The notes beneath the pieces are model-generated. The model saw nothing but the letters and a program-made list of their open reading frames with translations. It did not search any database and had not been told where the DNA came from. A DNA stretch of 64,000 nucleotides, taken from Ciona savignyi. Its lineage: Eukaryota; Chordata; Ascidiacea; Phlebobranchia; Cionidae. Position numbers and translations under genes: made by a program. Location of the stretch: NCBI GenBank assembly GCA_000149265.1, contig CH003266.1, positions 1,045,476 through 1,109,475 on the forward strand, given 5' to 3'. Each line of letters starts with the position of its first letter. Within the stretch, counting starts at the first letter, position 1. Shown here in pieces: positions 10,701 through 20,644 of the stretch.

Positions 10701-12202
10701 ATATCTTCAATAGCCAAACAGTATGGGATATTCGGAAAAGTTGACTATTTACAATAATCTATTGGGTTAGCGTATGTGTTCAAGGTCTAACATTCTTACC
10801 TTCGAGATATTTATACCTTTTTGATACGCAACAATGTTTTTACAGGTATTTCACATTCATATGGGGAATTTGATTCTTATTCTTATAACTGGAATTGGGT
10901 TGTTTTCATTTGGAATATATCCCATCGGGGTAGAACTTGGTGCGGAATGTACCTACCCCGTCGGTGCAGCCACAGCCTCGGGGATGATAATGATTTCAGG
11001 GTAACGCTTGCAGATTTGTTCTATTTCTATTTGAATAAGAAGAAAAAGGTTTTATTTTAATTGCAATTTGTGTTTAAGCAACTAACTGAGTCTGACCGGT
11101 TAGTCTGGTGGGTAAGTTCAATCGAAAGGTTGCAGGTTCAAAACTGGTGGCTAGCTAGTCGGTTGTGTCCTCGGGCAAGGCACTTTACGGAAATTGCCTG
11201 AACCCAGCGGATCAATGGGTCATACTTAACTACGATTGCCCGTGTGTTAACCCCCTTGGTTTTCCCATTCACGGGGATAAACATGAATATCCTATCCCTC
11301 CGATCCTAACTGACTGGTCACTGATTTAAGAAATTCCTTGCCGATATATTTTGCAAAGAAAACAAAGAACAAACCAGATACGAACTATTATTTATAATTT
11401 CTTTTTTTTTGCACCAGACAATATTAAGCAAAATCGCTTTAGGAAAAATTTCCTTTATTTGTACAGCCAACTACAGTCGATCATTTTGATATCGATATTG
11501 CAAGTTATCGGGCGACCAATGTCACCAGACGAAGTCGTCCTTTATAATTCTCAATGTCATCATTCGAATGATATAAGCATGCCAATCAGCTCAACTCCGA
11601 GCATCAATACGGCGTTGAGAAATGTTGAAATGTCCACTGCATTTGTTGAATCTGCGCCTCCAACTACTATTGACATGAGTGGTTAGTATCAGTATAAATT
11701 TGTGGCGATTTTGTTTGTTTTTGCTGCCCGTATGGCGTGTTAAGTTTAATATCGCTTATAAAACATTGAATACCTGGGAACCTTTATTGATGCTGGCACA
11801 TTCTTGCGCACCGATCGGTATGGGTTTTTTTATGATACTGAGTGTTAATGTCGGTGCGCAAGGTAAAAGTAATGAGAAAGAAAACATTGATCTGTCAGCG
11901 TGCAAGCGTGTGTATTGGTCCGGCTTTATAGCTTACGTCTAATATTAATTTACACATTCGTCCGTTGAATTACATTTACAAATGGCAATTACATTTTTTC
12001 TATTAATTTTACATGCTAAGACATTATAAAGCATCTGTTTTTTTCAGTGCCAATTTATGTATGTACGGCATACATAGGACTGCTGTGTATTATAGTGATT
12101 GCGTTTTTTCGGCCCAAGTACCGGCGCATGCAAGCAGAACAGGATGATGACAGCATTTCACAAGAGAGTGCTATATCAAATGGCCCCAATACTAAAATGT
12201 AG
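7731..12202 (+). CDS. SLC49A3: MFS transporter, SLC49A3 (MFSD7)-like, 10 exons
   Basis: Exons: 7731-7832, 7914-8125, 9074-9237, 9317-9402, 9455-9589, 9642-9761, 10348-10500, 10846-11000, 11467-11681, 12048-12202. They join in frame into 498 residues, and all introns are GT-AG. Family features seen: a short N-terminus then a first TM (FVLGAVVVLNLTGAMIWLTF), the MFS loop 2-3 type motif 'ERHGLKP', 'FVGQTLCALGQPF', 'WFPDSQRAMANTIGSVSNPI', 'GGGIGLYSTFATLLEQLL', 'GVELGAECTYPVGAATASGM' and a C-terminal 'FRPKYRRMQAEQ' after the last TM. These match SLC49A3 better than FLVCR. It should be a 12-TM membrane transporter; the substrate is not known to me. Intron 1 is only 81 nt, a multiple of three and stop-free, so retention would insert 27 residues. 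Introns 2 and 6 contain tandem arrays copied from their own donor sites. A polyadenylation signal lies 47 nt after the stop. Confidence 0.88.
8114..8795 (+). repeat. about 118-bp tandem array seeded by the SLC49A3 exon 2 donor
   Basis: The motif 'gcgtttgataag' occurs at 8114 (the true end of exon 2) and again at 8221, 8341, 8460, 8576 (one base changed) and 8693. Each is followed by 'atatg..tcgttgcgtttaat', then 'ggagttagtataggatagtg'. The true junction reads AAG|GTATGA; the five intronic copies read AAG-ATATG, so the GT is lost in all of them. Confidence 0.85.
9740..9965 (+). repeat. 61-bp tandem array containing the SLC49A3 exon 6 donor
   Basis: 'gttacacaagtgtaagttta', which is the last 11 coding bases of exon 6 plus its splice donor, begins at 9751 and recurs at 9812, about 9873 and 9934 (period 61). 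Copies two and three keep 'aagtGTAAGT'; copy four reads aatGTAAGA. The rest of the unit is 'cttacttacttttggctgct' and 'aatattagtaacca'. Confidence 0.85.
9948..10100 (+). repeat. about 73-bp duplication in SLC49A3 intron 6
   Basis: The block 'aagttctatgattatacgat' to 'caataccacaacaaatt' appears twice, directly after the 61-bp array. It is intronic and has no coding content. Confidence 0.75.
11025..11039 (+). other. 15-nt match to the remembered Ciona trans-spliced leader
   Basis: The string ttctatttgaataag equals 15 of the 16 bases I recall for the Ciona spliced leader (one mismatch at base 1). It lies in intron 8 of the SLC49A3 gene, 25 nt after the donor. No GT follows it, so it is not an evident SL RNA gene and may be chance in AT-rich DNA. 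Confidence 0.3.
11090..11310 (+). mobile_element. SINE family A in SLC49A3 intron 8
   Basis: Head 'gaccggttagtctggtgg' and tail 'atgaatatcctatccctcc'. A deletion removes the block between 'gatcaatgggt' and 'acgattgcccgtg'. Confidence 0.8.
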
Positions 12203-12248
12203 TGTTTTGGTACTGTATTTATAGCTGTTACTTTAATTTTTAAGTCAT

Positions 12249-12254
12249 AATAAA
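12249..12254 (+). promoter_or_regulatory. polyadenylation signal of SLC49A3
   Basis: AATAAA located 47 nt after the stop codon, giving a very short 3' UTR. Confidence 0.6.
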
Positions 12255-12320
12255 GTTCATGTGATAATTTCAAATATTTATAACATTTTAAATTAAAAAA
12301 GTGCACTTTATCAACACAAT

Positions 12321-12530
12321 GGTGTAATACAATTTGCGATTGACGTTTTTTGTATATATTTTAAATGTTTTGCCTGATTCATAGGTAAATTCAGGTTGTT
12401 TGGTTGCCACGGGTTTCTAGACGTCTTTCCGCGTTCTATTATGTGCGTAATCGCATTGTGCGTTTTGTTTTCAACCATCATCTTCAAGAGAAATGTCACG
12501 TTTTCTCTCACTAGCTTTAGGCATTCAAGA
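12321..12530 (+). promoter_or_regulatory. upstream block shared with GPCR copy 2
   Basis: This stretch lies before GPCR copy 1 and is similar to 16150-16390 before copy 2. The best preserved core is at 12488-12514, reading gagaaatgtcacgtt followed by (t/g)tctctcactag, and matches 16342-16368. It probably came with the gene duplication; whether it is a promoter element or simply duplicated flank cannot be told by eye. Confidence 0.45.
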
Positions 12531-12829
12531 AAACAGACCGAAGATAAACTTTCACCAGTTAAAAATAAATCGCGATGGTTCAAACCAGTTTGTTTTCTAT
12601 AAGAATGATAGTGTTGTATTTTGCATTATTTTTTGTTTACCTTGTCGAACAATTGATGTGTAGCCAGTGTACGTTATGTTCTGTGTTTTTAGGCTTTTTA
12701 TACTAAATTAGCCGGGTGTTTAACTTAACCAGGACAAGTTGTTGTGAGTTTTATTGGTTTCGAAGTAGCGCTGACGTAATAGTGATGAAAAGCTGAACTA
12801 ACCTATTGAAAGAAGCGTATTTTATTGCA

Positions 12830-12962
12830 NNNNNNNNNNNNNNNNNNNNNNNNNNNNNNNNNNNNNNNNNNNNNNNNNNNNNNNNNNNNNNNNNNNNNNN
12901 NNNNNNNNNNNNNNNNNNNNNNNNNNNNNNNNNNNNNNNNNNNNNNNNNNNNNNNNNNNNNN
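12830..12962. other. assembly gap
   Basis: 133 consecutive N. By analogy with copy 2 it hides most of the first exon of GPCR copy 1. About 216 nt of coding sequence should precede the point where sequence resumes, so the true gap is likely larger than written. Confidence 0.95.
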
Positions 12963-14551
12963 AATGCACTTATCATTGTTACAAATTGTACTTTAAAACA
13001 TCGATCTAAAGTCGACATTATTAGAACATCTTTGGCAACCGCAGATATGCTAGCAGGTAACCTATACCTTGTGGTTTAATAAAACGTAACAAATTTGAAG
13101 TATTACTCTCCATAGGTTTATACTTCATCGTTATCGTTTATAACTTTCTATACACGTTGAACAATACAGCATCGGAATTGGTGAAGTTTAAATTCAAAGT
13201 TATGAACACAGTTCCTGCAGTATTGGGTGGTTTGGTGTTTGTATTTTCAGTTGCCTCGTCACTTTACCATCTACTGCTGTTAAGCTGTGAACGATTATAC
13301 TCGATAAAGTGGCCCATTAGTTACAGAATGCAAAGTCACCGAAAACTGTATCTAATGATTGTGTCAATATGGATTATTTCAGCTGTTACATCTTCATTAC
13401 CAGGTTGTATTAATTATAATAATTACCATCAATTGTTAAGTGTATGTATGGTGTTGGTAACGAATTGTCATTTAATCCATTCTAAATTTACTCACTCACT
13501 TACCTGTGATAAATTATTTATGTTTATAAATAATAGATGTGGAAAGTATATTAATATTTAATATCAAGTATTTATTATAGGTTGGTTTCTTGATGAGTTT
13601 GCATTCGCATATTACCCGACCTTATTTCTATTTTACCCAAACATCAACCCTCACGTCCAAGTAAAGTTTGCCGGATATGTAACAGTCATGATGATATTCT
13701 TTACGGCTCTTCCGTTCTTCTTAACGGTAAGATATTAACTGTTGATTGTGTATATTGTGTATTTATATCTCATTGTCCGGCCGGTTAGTCTGTCGGCTAA
13801 TAAGTGCGGCGCCTTTTAATCAAAAGGTTGCAGGTGCGAAAGTGGTCGCTGGCTAGTCGGTTGTGTCCTTAGGCAAGGCACTTTACGGACATTGCCTGAA
13901 CCCAGCGGAATAATGGGTTCTACCAAATTGAAGGAACGTGTCCATCAAATATCACACAAAGCAATAGCTCCGGTAACCCGACGGTGGGCGCGAGATAATC
14001 TGACGATCGCCCGTGCTGTAACCCCTTGTTTTCCCATTCACGGGGATAAACATGAATATTCTATCCTTTCCAACACACATCATCATTTGTAGGCTAATTT
14101 AATTGTGGTGACGTTTTTTATTGGTCGACGGCAAATTCGTAAACTTAAACACAATTCCGCTCACTCCAACGAGGCACATCACATTAAAAAAGATCTAGCT
14201 TTGCTCAAGAAACTTGGCGTAATGACAATTGGATTTACGGCAACACTGGGTAAGTATGGATTATTTTATGCTAATATTTCTTTTCTTGCACTGTATTTAT
14301 TTTCGCAGTTCCTGTCTTGGCACTTTCAATTGTCTACTTCATTGTAAAAATGAGTTGTGCGTTAATCAGTGTGCCGATAACTGTTGCTTTCTACATTAGT
14401 TTGGCCAACAGGTATGTTATAAAAAAGTTACATCAACCACAACTAATAAAGGTACATTTATTTCAGTTTGGTGAACGTCATTGTCTACAGTTTACTAGAT
14501 CCGAAGTTTAGAAAAGCAGTAAGAAGATTGTTTGCTAAAAAGCGAAAGTAA
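12963..14551 (+). CDS. rhodopsin-class GPCR, tandem copy 1 (5' part missing in gap)
   Basis: Exons seen: 12963-13056 (starts in the gap), 13116-13403, 13581-13726, 14093-14249, 14309-14411, 14467-14551. They join in frame and end 'KKRK' stop. The sequence begins at the end of TM1 (NALIIVTN, the conserved Asn). TM2 has 'LATADMLAG', whose Asp fits position 2.50. The TM3 end has 'CERLYSIKWPISY', an ERL variant of D/ERY. TM7 has 'SLVNVIVYSLLDPKFRKAV', so NPxxY is NVxxY. The usual Cys at the top of TM3 is absent and the second extracellular loop has no Cys. A six-pass remnant is visible; the ligand is unknown. Intron 3 contains a full SINE. It belongs to a three-copy tandem cluster with shared intron positions. 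Confidence 0.85.
13775..14071 (+). mobile_element. SINE family A in GPCR copy 1 intron 3
   Basis: Full element from 'ccggccggttagtctgtcgg' to 'atgaatattctatcc'. It makes up most of an otherwise short intron. Confidence 0.85.
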
Positions 14552-15114
14552 AATAATGTTATTTTCTTCATTCATTTTACAAAAGACCAAAATAATTAAA
14601 CTTTACCATTATTACATGTAATATAAATAACTAAATACAGTATATAAGTAAATAAATAAATTTCCATACAGGTGGCAACATATATAGACGTTAATAGTAA
14701 TCTGTCGAAGAACTTATAATCTAACCCATACTTATAACCTTTACAATTGATAAGCGCACAATAAAAAATAGCTATATATATCGACTAACATCCAGTTATT
14801 CAAAATTGGGACAAGTACCGCCTAACTAAACTATGTACACTTGGAAATTTGAAACCTTATAAACTCTTATTTATTTATTGCACTTGCAAATTTTCAGAGA
14901 AATACGCCCACTTTGTATAAACACCATATGAGTTTTTAATTTGAATATAAAATTGCTATTTTAAATAAGTTTGTAATAAATGCACGATTTGTTATTTACC
15001 GATGTAAAATTTAAAATTAGAAACTAACTTACTCTATCTACAGAGTACACTTGTGAATGAAATTGAACTTCCGGAAAGTATCTTAGCGTCAATAAACGAA
15101 ACATCATTTTAAAT

Positions 15115-15458
15115 CAGTGGTTCTCGATCTTTTTTACCTCGTGGCGCAACCGAGACCAATTAAGAAACGAACGGGCGCACTTTGCACGGGAAGTAAAAAC
15201 AATATGCTCAATACTCAAACAATATAGGAAAAATATGAAAAATTAAAAGTTTAATTTCATCACCAAATTTTCCACATAACGAAATTACTGTTTTTGAGCG
15301 CTCTTTCTGTTCGAAAGTTAATGTAGAACTAACGTTACAATGGAAAAAACGAGCTAGACAATAACCATTTAGTAGTTTATGATCTATGCACCTTCTGTCG
15401 TAAATTCAAGTGTGCCGCACCTAGCTAACCCCTGTGGCGCACCATTTGAGAACCACTG
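15115..15458 (+). mobile_element. hAT-like MITE
   Basis: Terminal inverted repeats: 5' cagtggttctcgat and 3' ttgagaaccactg. The interior shows no transposase frame. The 'gtggcgc(a)c' blocks next to each TIR are also inverted. The flanking 8-mers do not match, so the target duplication is not visible, perhaps because a SINE sits on the right flank. Confidence 0.75.
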
Positions 15459-15462
15459 CATT

Positions 15463-15590
15463 GTACGGTTGTGTGGCCGAATGGTTAACGCGACCAATAC
15501 ATATACCGACTTCTATACAAAAAAACGGTCCCGTTGACGAGCCATTATGCGTTCGAAACATGGCTGGGTAAAAAAAGCACTGCTTTAAAT
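15463..15590 (+). mobile_element. SINE family B
   Basis: 'ggttgtgtggccgaatggtt', 'ccaatacatataccgact' and 'gcgttcgaaacatggctggg' then an A-run. It starts within 5 nt of the end of the hAT-like element. Confidence 0.75.
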
Positions 15591-16149
15591 GGTCTAGGGT
15601 TTTACTAATCTGCGGGACCGCGGAGATATATAGGGCCTGTGATGATACATTTTTGCGTTTTCCCTCCCTCTTACTTTGCCGCGTTATTATAAATGTCGTA
15701 AATGATAATGCCATGCTGTGTGTATATGTTTAGGTATGACAATATTTCTCACTTTATGAATGGGGCTTTTAAGTATGAACGGGGCCTTTATTTACCTCTC
15801 TGTGCCGCTAAAATCATATTACTGGAATAATATGAGAATTCGAATTTCAACAGTCTGAACCCGGAAAATCGTATTACTCTGTAGCCTCTAGTCTCATCCG
15901 CTGGAGGGCGCGAATAAAGTCTGTCAGGATACTTTAAAAATTAAATTAAAACTTCCTGAAAACGTGGATTGCACGCTGTGGAGATACTCGTGGAGAGTGT
16001 CTGCCAGTACCCATCAAAGAGGGATACTAGCCCAAGTGGATAAATTTCCACATTGCACGTAGGGGTTTCGGTCTAAGACCACCAACTTGCGCTCAGCGAA
16101 CAATTTGCTTTTTTTGGTTACCACCAAAAAAAACCCTTTATCACCAGTA

Positions 16150-16390
16150 ATGGTGTAATACAATTTATGTTTGGACTTCAGTTGACGGTTTTATGTCTTT
16201 TAAAAGTGTGATTCGAATAACAATAATTATAATCCATGAAAGCTAAATCAGGTTCGTTTGCGTAAGTGCGTCCGGGGACACTTCCTCGTTTAAGCAACGC
16301 GTAATTTCACTACTCGTCACTGTTTACATCTTATCAGTGTGGAGAAATGTCACGTTGTCTCTCACTAGATTCGGGTATGTAAGAAAGTAG
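16150..16390 (+). promoter_or_regulatory. upstream block shared with GPCR copy 1
   Basis: Counterpart of 12321-12530. Both begin 'tggtgtaatacaattt' and contain the core 'gagaaatgtcacgtt' plus 'tctctcactag' (16342-16368). It sits about 750 nt before the copy 2 start codon. Confidence 0.45.
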
Positions 16391-17114
16391 AATAGTGAAC
16401 TAGCAGAGGAAATGTAAAATGTGATTAGAAAGGCCAGCATTGTTTTTAGTAGGATAAAAATATTGTTAATATAACAGTATGTAAAACTAAACATGACTTT
16501 CAGTGATCAATTAAATTTATTACTTTAAGTATTGTTACCTCCGCGAATGAAGTAACTGGTTGCTTAGGTTTGAAAATAACTCGTATTGATAAATGAACAG
16601 ACAGTTTGTGTCGATAAATGAACAGACAGTTCTCTAATTATAATTTTCTATCGGGGTTGAAACGGTTGTAGATACGGAACGGAAGGTGGTTGGGACGATA
16701 CGGTACAGTTGTTGAGATATTACGCGGACGATACGGTTTTCTGTAAATTAAAAAATAAAGTAACCAAAATCAGTAATTGACGGGTATACGTATAAAATAG
16801 TAAACATTACACTCACCAAACTTTGGCTTTAAAACCGGGACGAAAAAATACGGTATCGGATAAAATTACTATGCTGCAGTCTGTAGGGTGACTAAATCAA
16901 AAAGAAAGCATGTTTTAACACGCGGTCGGGTATAGATATTGTAACACAAACTTCTATTGTGATGTAATTTGATTGTGACGCAACTTATGATTTATCATAG
17001 ACAACAATAAAACATTAATGGGTCGGGATATCTTACAAGTATATTGATAAATAAAAACAGTTCATAATATGTTTAATTAGTGTGCCTGGTATTTAAATAA
17101 GTACAGTACTGTAT

Positions 17115-18874
17115 ATGATGGATTTACTGAACAACACCGTGGATCTACTTACAAACAATACCGTCAAAGGTAAAAGATTCGAATTCTACTGTGATGATCT
17201 GGTGTTCTGTTTAGCAAACTTCACTATGGAGTGCAACAGTACGACACTGAAAACGTGCCAAGCATGTGACATGCGGGTTGCTGTCGTGTTTCTAACTTTT
17301 ATTCTCATTCTCGGCATATCTATAATAGGTGGAAATCATTGTTACAAATTGTACTTTAACACAAAGATCTAAGGTTGACACTATTAGAACATCTTTGGCA
17401 ACCGCAGACATGCTAGCAGGTAACCTATACCTTGTGGTTTATTACAACGTAACACATTTGAAGTATTACTCTCTACAGGTTTATACTTCATCGTAATTGT
17501 TTATAACTTTCAACGAACGTTGAACAATACAGCCTCGGAATTGGGGAAATTTAAATTCCAAGTTGTGAACACAGTCCCTGCAGTATTGGGTGGTTTGGTG
17601 TTTGTATTTTCTCTTACCTCGTCGCTTTACCATCTTCTTTTGTTAAGTTGCGAACGATTATACTCGATAAAGTGGCCTATTAGTTACAGAATGCAAAGTC
17701 ATCGAAAGCTGTATCTGATGATCATATTTGTATGGATTATTTCAGCGTTAACTTCTTCAATACCAGGTTGTAATGATTATAGTGAAGTTGTTTGATTTGA
17801 AGCGTATCATCATAGGTACGAATTAGCAGGTACTCTTACTGTTAGGATTGTATAATATCACCGGATCGCTAGCTCGTCGGTTGTGTCCTTGACCAAGGCA
17901 CTTTACGGACATTATTGCCTGAACCCAGCAGATAAATGGGTTCTACCAAATTAAAGAAACGTGTCTGTCATATACAACACACTACAATAGCTCCGGTAGC
18001 CCGACGGTGGGCGCGTAGTTATCTGACGATTGCTCGTGTGTTAACCCCCTTGGTTTTCTAATTCACGGGGATAAACATGAATATCCTATCCTATCCTATC
18101 CTGAAGGTCCAATTCATTGTAACTAAATATTTACATATATGATATGCTTAAAAATCTATAGTTAAAAGTATATTAATATCAAGCATTTATTATAGGTTGG
18201 TTTCTCAGTGAGTTTGCATTCGCATATTACCCGACCTTATTTGTATTTTACCCAAACATCAACCCTCACGTCCAAGTTAGGAACTCCAGAAATGTCCTAG
18301 TTATGATGATATTCTTTGTGGCCCTTCCGTTCATTCTAACGGTATGAAAATTACAAACTCGCTGATCTTCTATATCTTGAATCTATGTGTCTAACAAATA
18401 TCACTATTGTTAGATTACTTTAATTGGAGTGACGTTTTTTATTGGTCGGCGGCATATTCGGAATAATTCCGTCAACGATAAAGTGAAAAAAGATCTAGCT
18501 TTGCTGAAAAAACTTGGCGTAATGACAATTGGATTTGCCGCAACAGTTGGTAAGTTTATCGAGGCATTATTGTATGGTATTTTTGTGTTTTTACTAACAG
18601 TGCATTTATTTTCGTAGTTCCTCTTTTAGCAGTTTCAATTGCCTGCTTTGTTTGGAAATTGCATTGTGCGTCAATTAATGTGCCGATAACCGTCTGTTTC
18701 TACTTGAGTTTGGTTAACAGGTAAGTTATATACAATATTAACGTAAACTATATTAAACTGTTGGGTAATCTTTTTTCCATTTATTTCAGCCTAGTAAACG
18801 TCATTATCTACAGTGTAATGGATTTGAAATTTAGAAACGCATTAAGAAGATTGTTCAGAAAAAAACGAATATAA
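17115..18874 (+). pseudogene. rhodopsin-class GPCR, tandem copy 2, frameshifted in TM1
   Basis: Exons 17115-17419, 17479-17766, 18196-18341, 18414-18549, 18618-18720, 18790-18874. The N-terminus has two NNT glycosylation sites and several Cys, and TM1 begins 'VAVVFLTFILILGISIIGGN'. At about 17331-17334 eight nucleotides present in copy 1 (between ggaa and atcattg) are missing, so exon 1 is 305 nt instead of 313 and the frame breaks within TM1. Everything downstream is open in the correct frame: 'LATADMLAG', 'CERLYSIKWPISY', 'SLVNVIIYSVMD', ending 'FRKKRI' stop. Either a recent pseudogene or a sequencing or assembly error; splice sites are intact. Two start codons (17115, 17118) are adjacent; the first is given. 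Confidence 0.75.
17864..18108 (+). mobile_element. SINE family A in GPCR copy 2 intron 2
   Basis: 5'-truncated: begins at 'tcgctagctcgtcggttgtg' and ends with three TATCC units. Intron 2 of copy 1 lacks it, so it arrived after duplication or was lost there. Confidence 0.85.
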
Positions 18875-18966
18875 TTTAAAGTATTAAACTATTTTACCTT
18901 CTGCCAAGTATGCCTTAGTGGCAACTGGAAACATAAGTAGTACACCGTTATCATCGTTAACTGTGG

Positions 18967-18972
18967 AATAAA
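18967..18972 (+). promoter_or_regulatory. polyadenylation signal of GPCR copy 2
   Basis: AATAAA 93 nt after the stop codon. Confidence 0.45.
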
Positions 18973-19098
18973 ATAGAATTGTTATGTCAGTGTATACATA
19001 AATGTCCATGCAGCCGTGGCATATGTATATGTTTATTGCAGCTTATACAAGGAACTTGTAATTTATTAAAGTATTTGTTGTATCCGGTTGGTCTGTTT

Positions 19099-19396
19099 GT
19101 CCGGCTGTTGGTCTAACGGTTAAGTGCGTCGCCTTTCAATCGAAAGGTTGCAGGTGCGAAACTGGTCGCTAGCTAGTCGGTTGTGTACTTGGGCAAGACA
19201 CTTTACGGACATTGCCTGAACCCAGCGGATTAATGGGTTCTACCAAATTGAAGGAACGTGTCTATCATGCACAACACACTGCAATAGCTCCGCTAACCCG
19301 ACGATGGGCGCGAGGTGATCTGACGATTGCCCGTGTGTTAAACCCCTTGGTTTTCCCATTCAAGGGGAAAAACATGAATATCCTATCCTATCCGCT
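19099..19396 (+). mobile_element. SINE family A, full length
   Basis: Head 'ccggctgttggtctaacgg' and tail 'aatatcctatcctatcc'. One of the better preserved copies. Confidence 0.85.
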
Positions 19397-19479
19397 AGCG
19401 AGCAGTAAACAGATTTGTTAATTTAACTAAGGTATATATGTATTGGTTGGATTACTACAGCAAAGGTGAACGAAAGTTA

Positions 19480-19994
19480 CAGTGGAACCCCGCTTGGAGA
19501 CCACCTCGATAACACGACCACCTCATTATCAGGACCACTTTAGTGTGGTCCTAAATAATTTGCTATGGTAATGCATTGTATTCTGTTTCAATAACGTGAC
19601 CACCCCGGTTTCCAGACCAGGACCGCCATATTTTGGCCCAAAGATTCAAATTTGACTCAGCTTAAGTGACCACATGTGCTAAATAATTTGCCTTTGTCAC
19701 CAAAAGAACAAGGTTAAATTTATTTTATGATCAAAACAATAAGAATAAATGAGCGCACACATAGAACATGTGGCAATCAGAACTGCGTTCTACAAGATAA
19801 ACTTTAGTATAAAATTCATTCTGCAGTATCTGATAAAAATAATGGCATTTGGTGAAAATTTAGTAAAAATGCAGACGTTTAAGCTGCATATGACGACAAC
19901 TTGCTGCAAATCAAATTTCACTAACACGACCACCCCGCTAACGCGACCGCTTGATCACAGTCCCATAGGTGGTCAGGTAAGCGGGGTTCTACTG
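19480..19994 (+). mobile_element. pogo/Tigger-like non-autonomous element, TA target site
   Basis: Terminal inverted repeats cagtggaaccccgctt and aagcggggttctactg are flanked by TA on both sides (19478-19479 and 19995-19996). Subterminal 'cacgaccacc' blocks repeat on both halves. The 515-bp body has no DDE transposase motif; the open frame at 19749-20234 crosses the right end and is not a gene. The TIR style resembles pogo/Tigger of the Tc1/mariner superfamily. Confidence 0.8.
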
Positions 19995-20644
19995 TATTTG
20001 GTAATAGCATTATTACAATGTATAAATCTAATATTTAAGTTCGACTTTGCAGTAGGTACTTGTTTCGCAGAGTGTCTCTTAATAAAAAAATGTAATTACA
20101 CTCAACCTTATCTCGTACAAAGTAACTATGGTTTTATAAATCATTGCATAGACCTATTAGCTGTGGTAATTTTTAGGCACATAACTAACTCACTGTTCGT
20201 TATAAGTGCTAAGAACACGACTAGCTATCGATAAGTTAAAACCTACAACCTTCTGTTAAAGCATATAGTGTCTATGGTTATCTATTCGTTTTGATGGTTT
20301 ACTGTTTGGCGTTTACGCGAATATATGCTGGAGGACAAAAGTTACATTGCAGACATCTTTTGTATGTTACATTCAAAAAAGTAACGGACGCGCAATTGTT
20401 AAGGTATAATTTTGTTATGGTTTTTCCATTTTTTATGGCGTCTTTATGGGAAGAATATTTATTATTATATTAAAAAAACTCCCCGTTTTATTCAGCAAAA
20501 TTTTACGGTTCATAAAGTTTTGGTATGCTTGAATGACCACGAAACGTCACATCAAAACAAGCTTTTGATTTGCGTCGTGTAACATTCTATATGATAATGA
20601 TTAGTTTTATTACTAAGATAAAAATACATCTTTTTTGACTTAAA

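Larger units (their letters stand above)
14552..17114. other. intergenic region between GPCR copies 1 and 2
   Basis: It holds a hAT-like MITE (15115-15458) abutting a family B SINE, the upstream block shared with copy 1, and AT-rich DNA. No supported gene. Confidence 0.6.
18973..20644. other. intergenic region before TRIQK
   Basis: Holds one SINE and one pogo-like element. Remaining sequence is AT-rich with no supported gene. Confidence 0.6.

Noticed and set aside
19212-19421. Recurrent 60-70-codon frame starting MPEPSG or MLEPSR in many places
   Set aside because: It is the body of SINE family A; it is open only because copies are young and similar, and there is no evidence of translation.
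19749-20234. 161-codon open frame
   Set aside because: It begins inside and leaves through the right TIR of the pogo-like element; no transposase motif.
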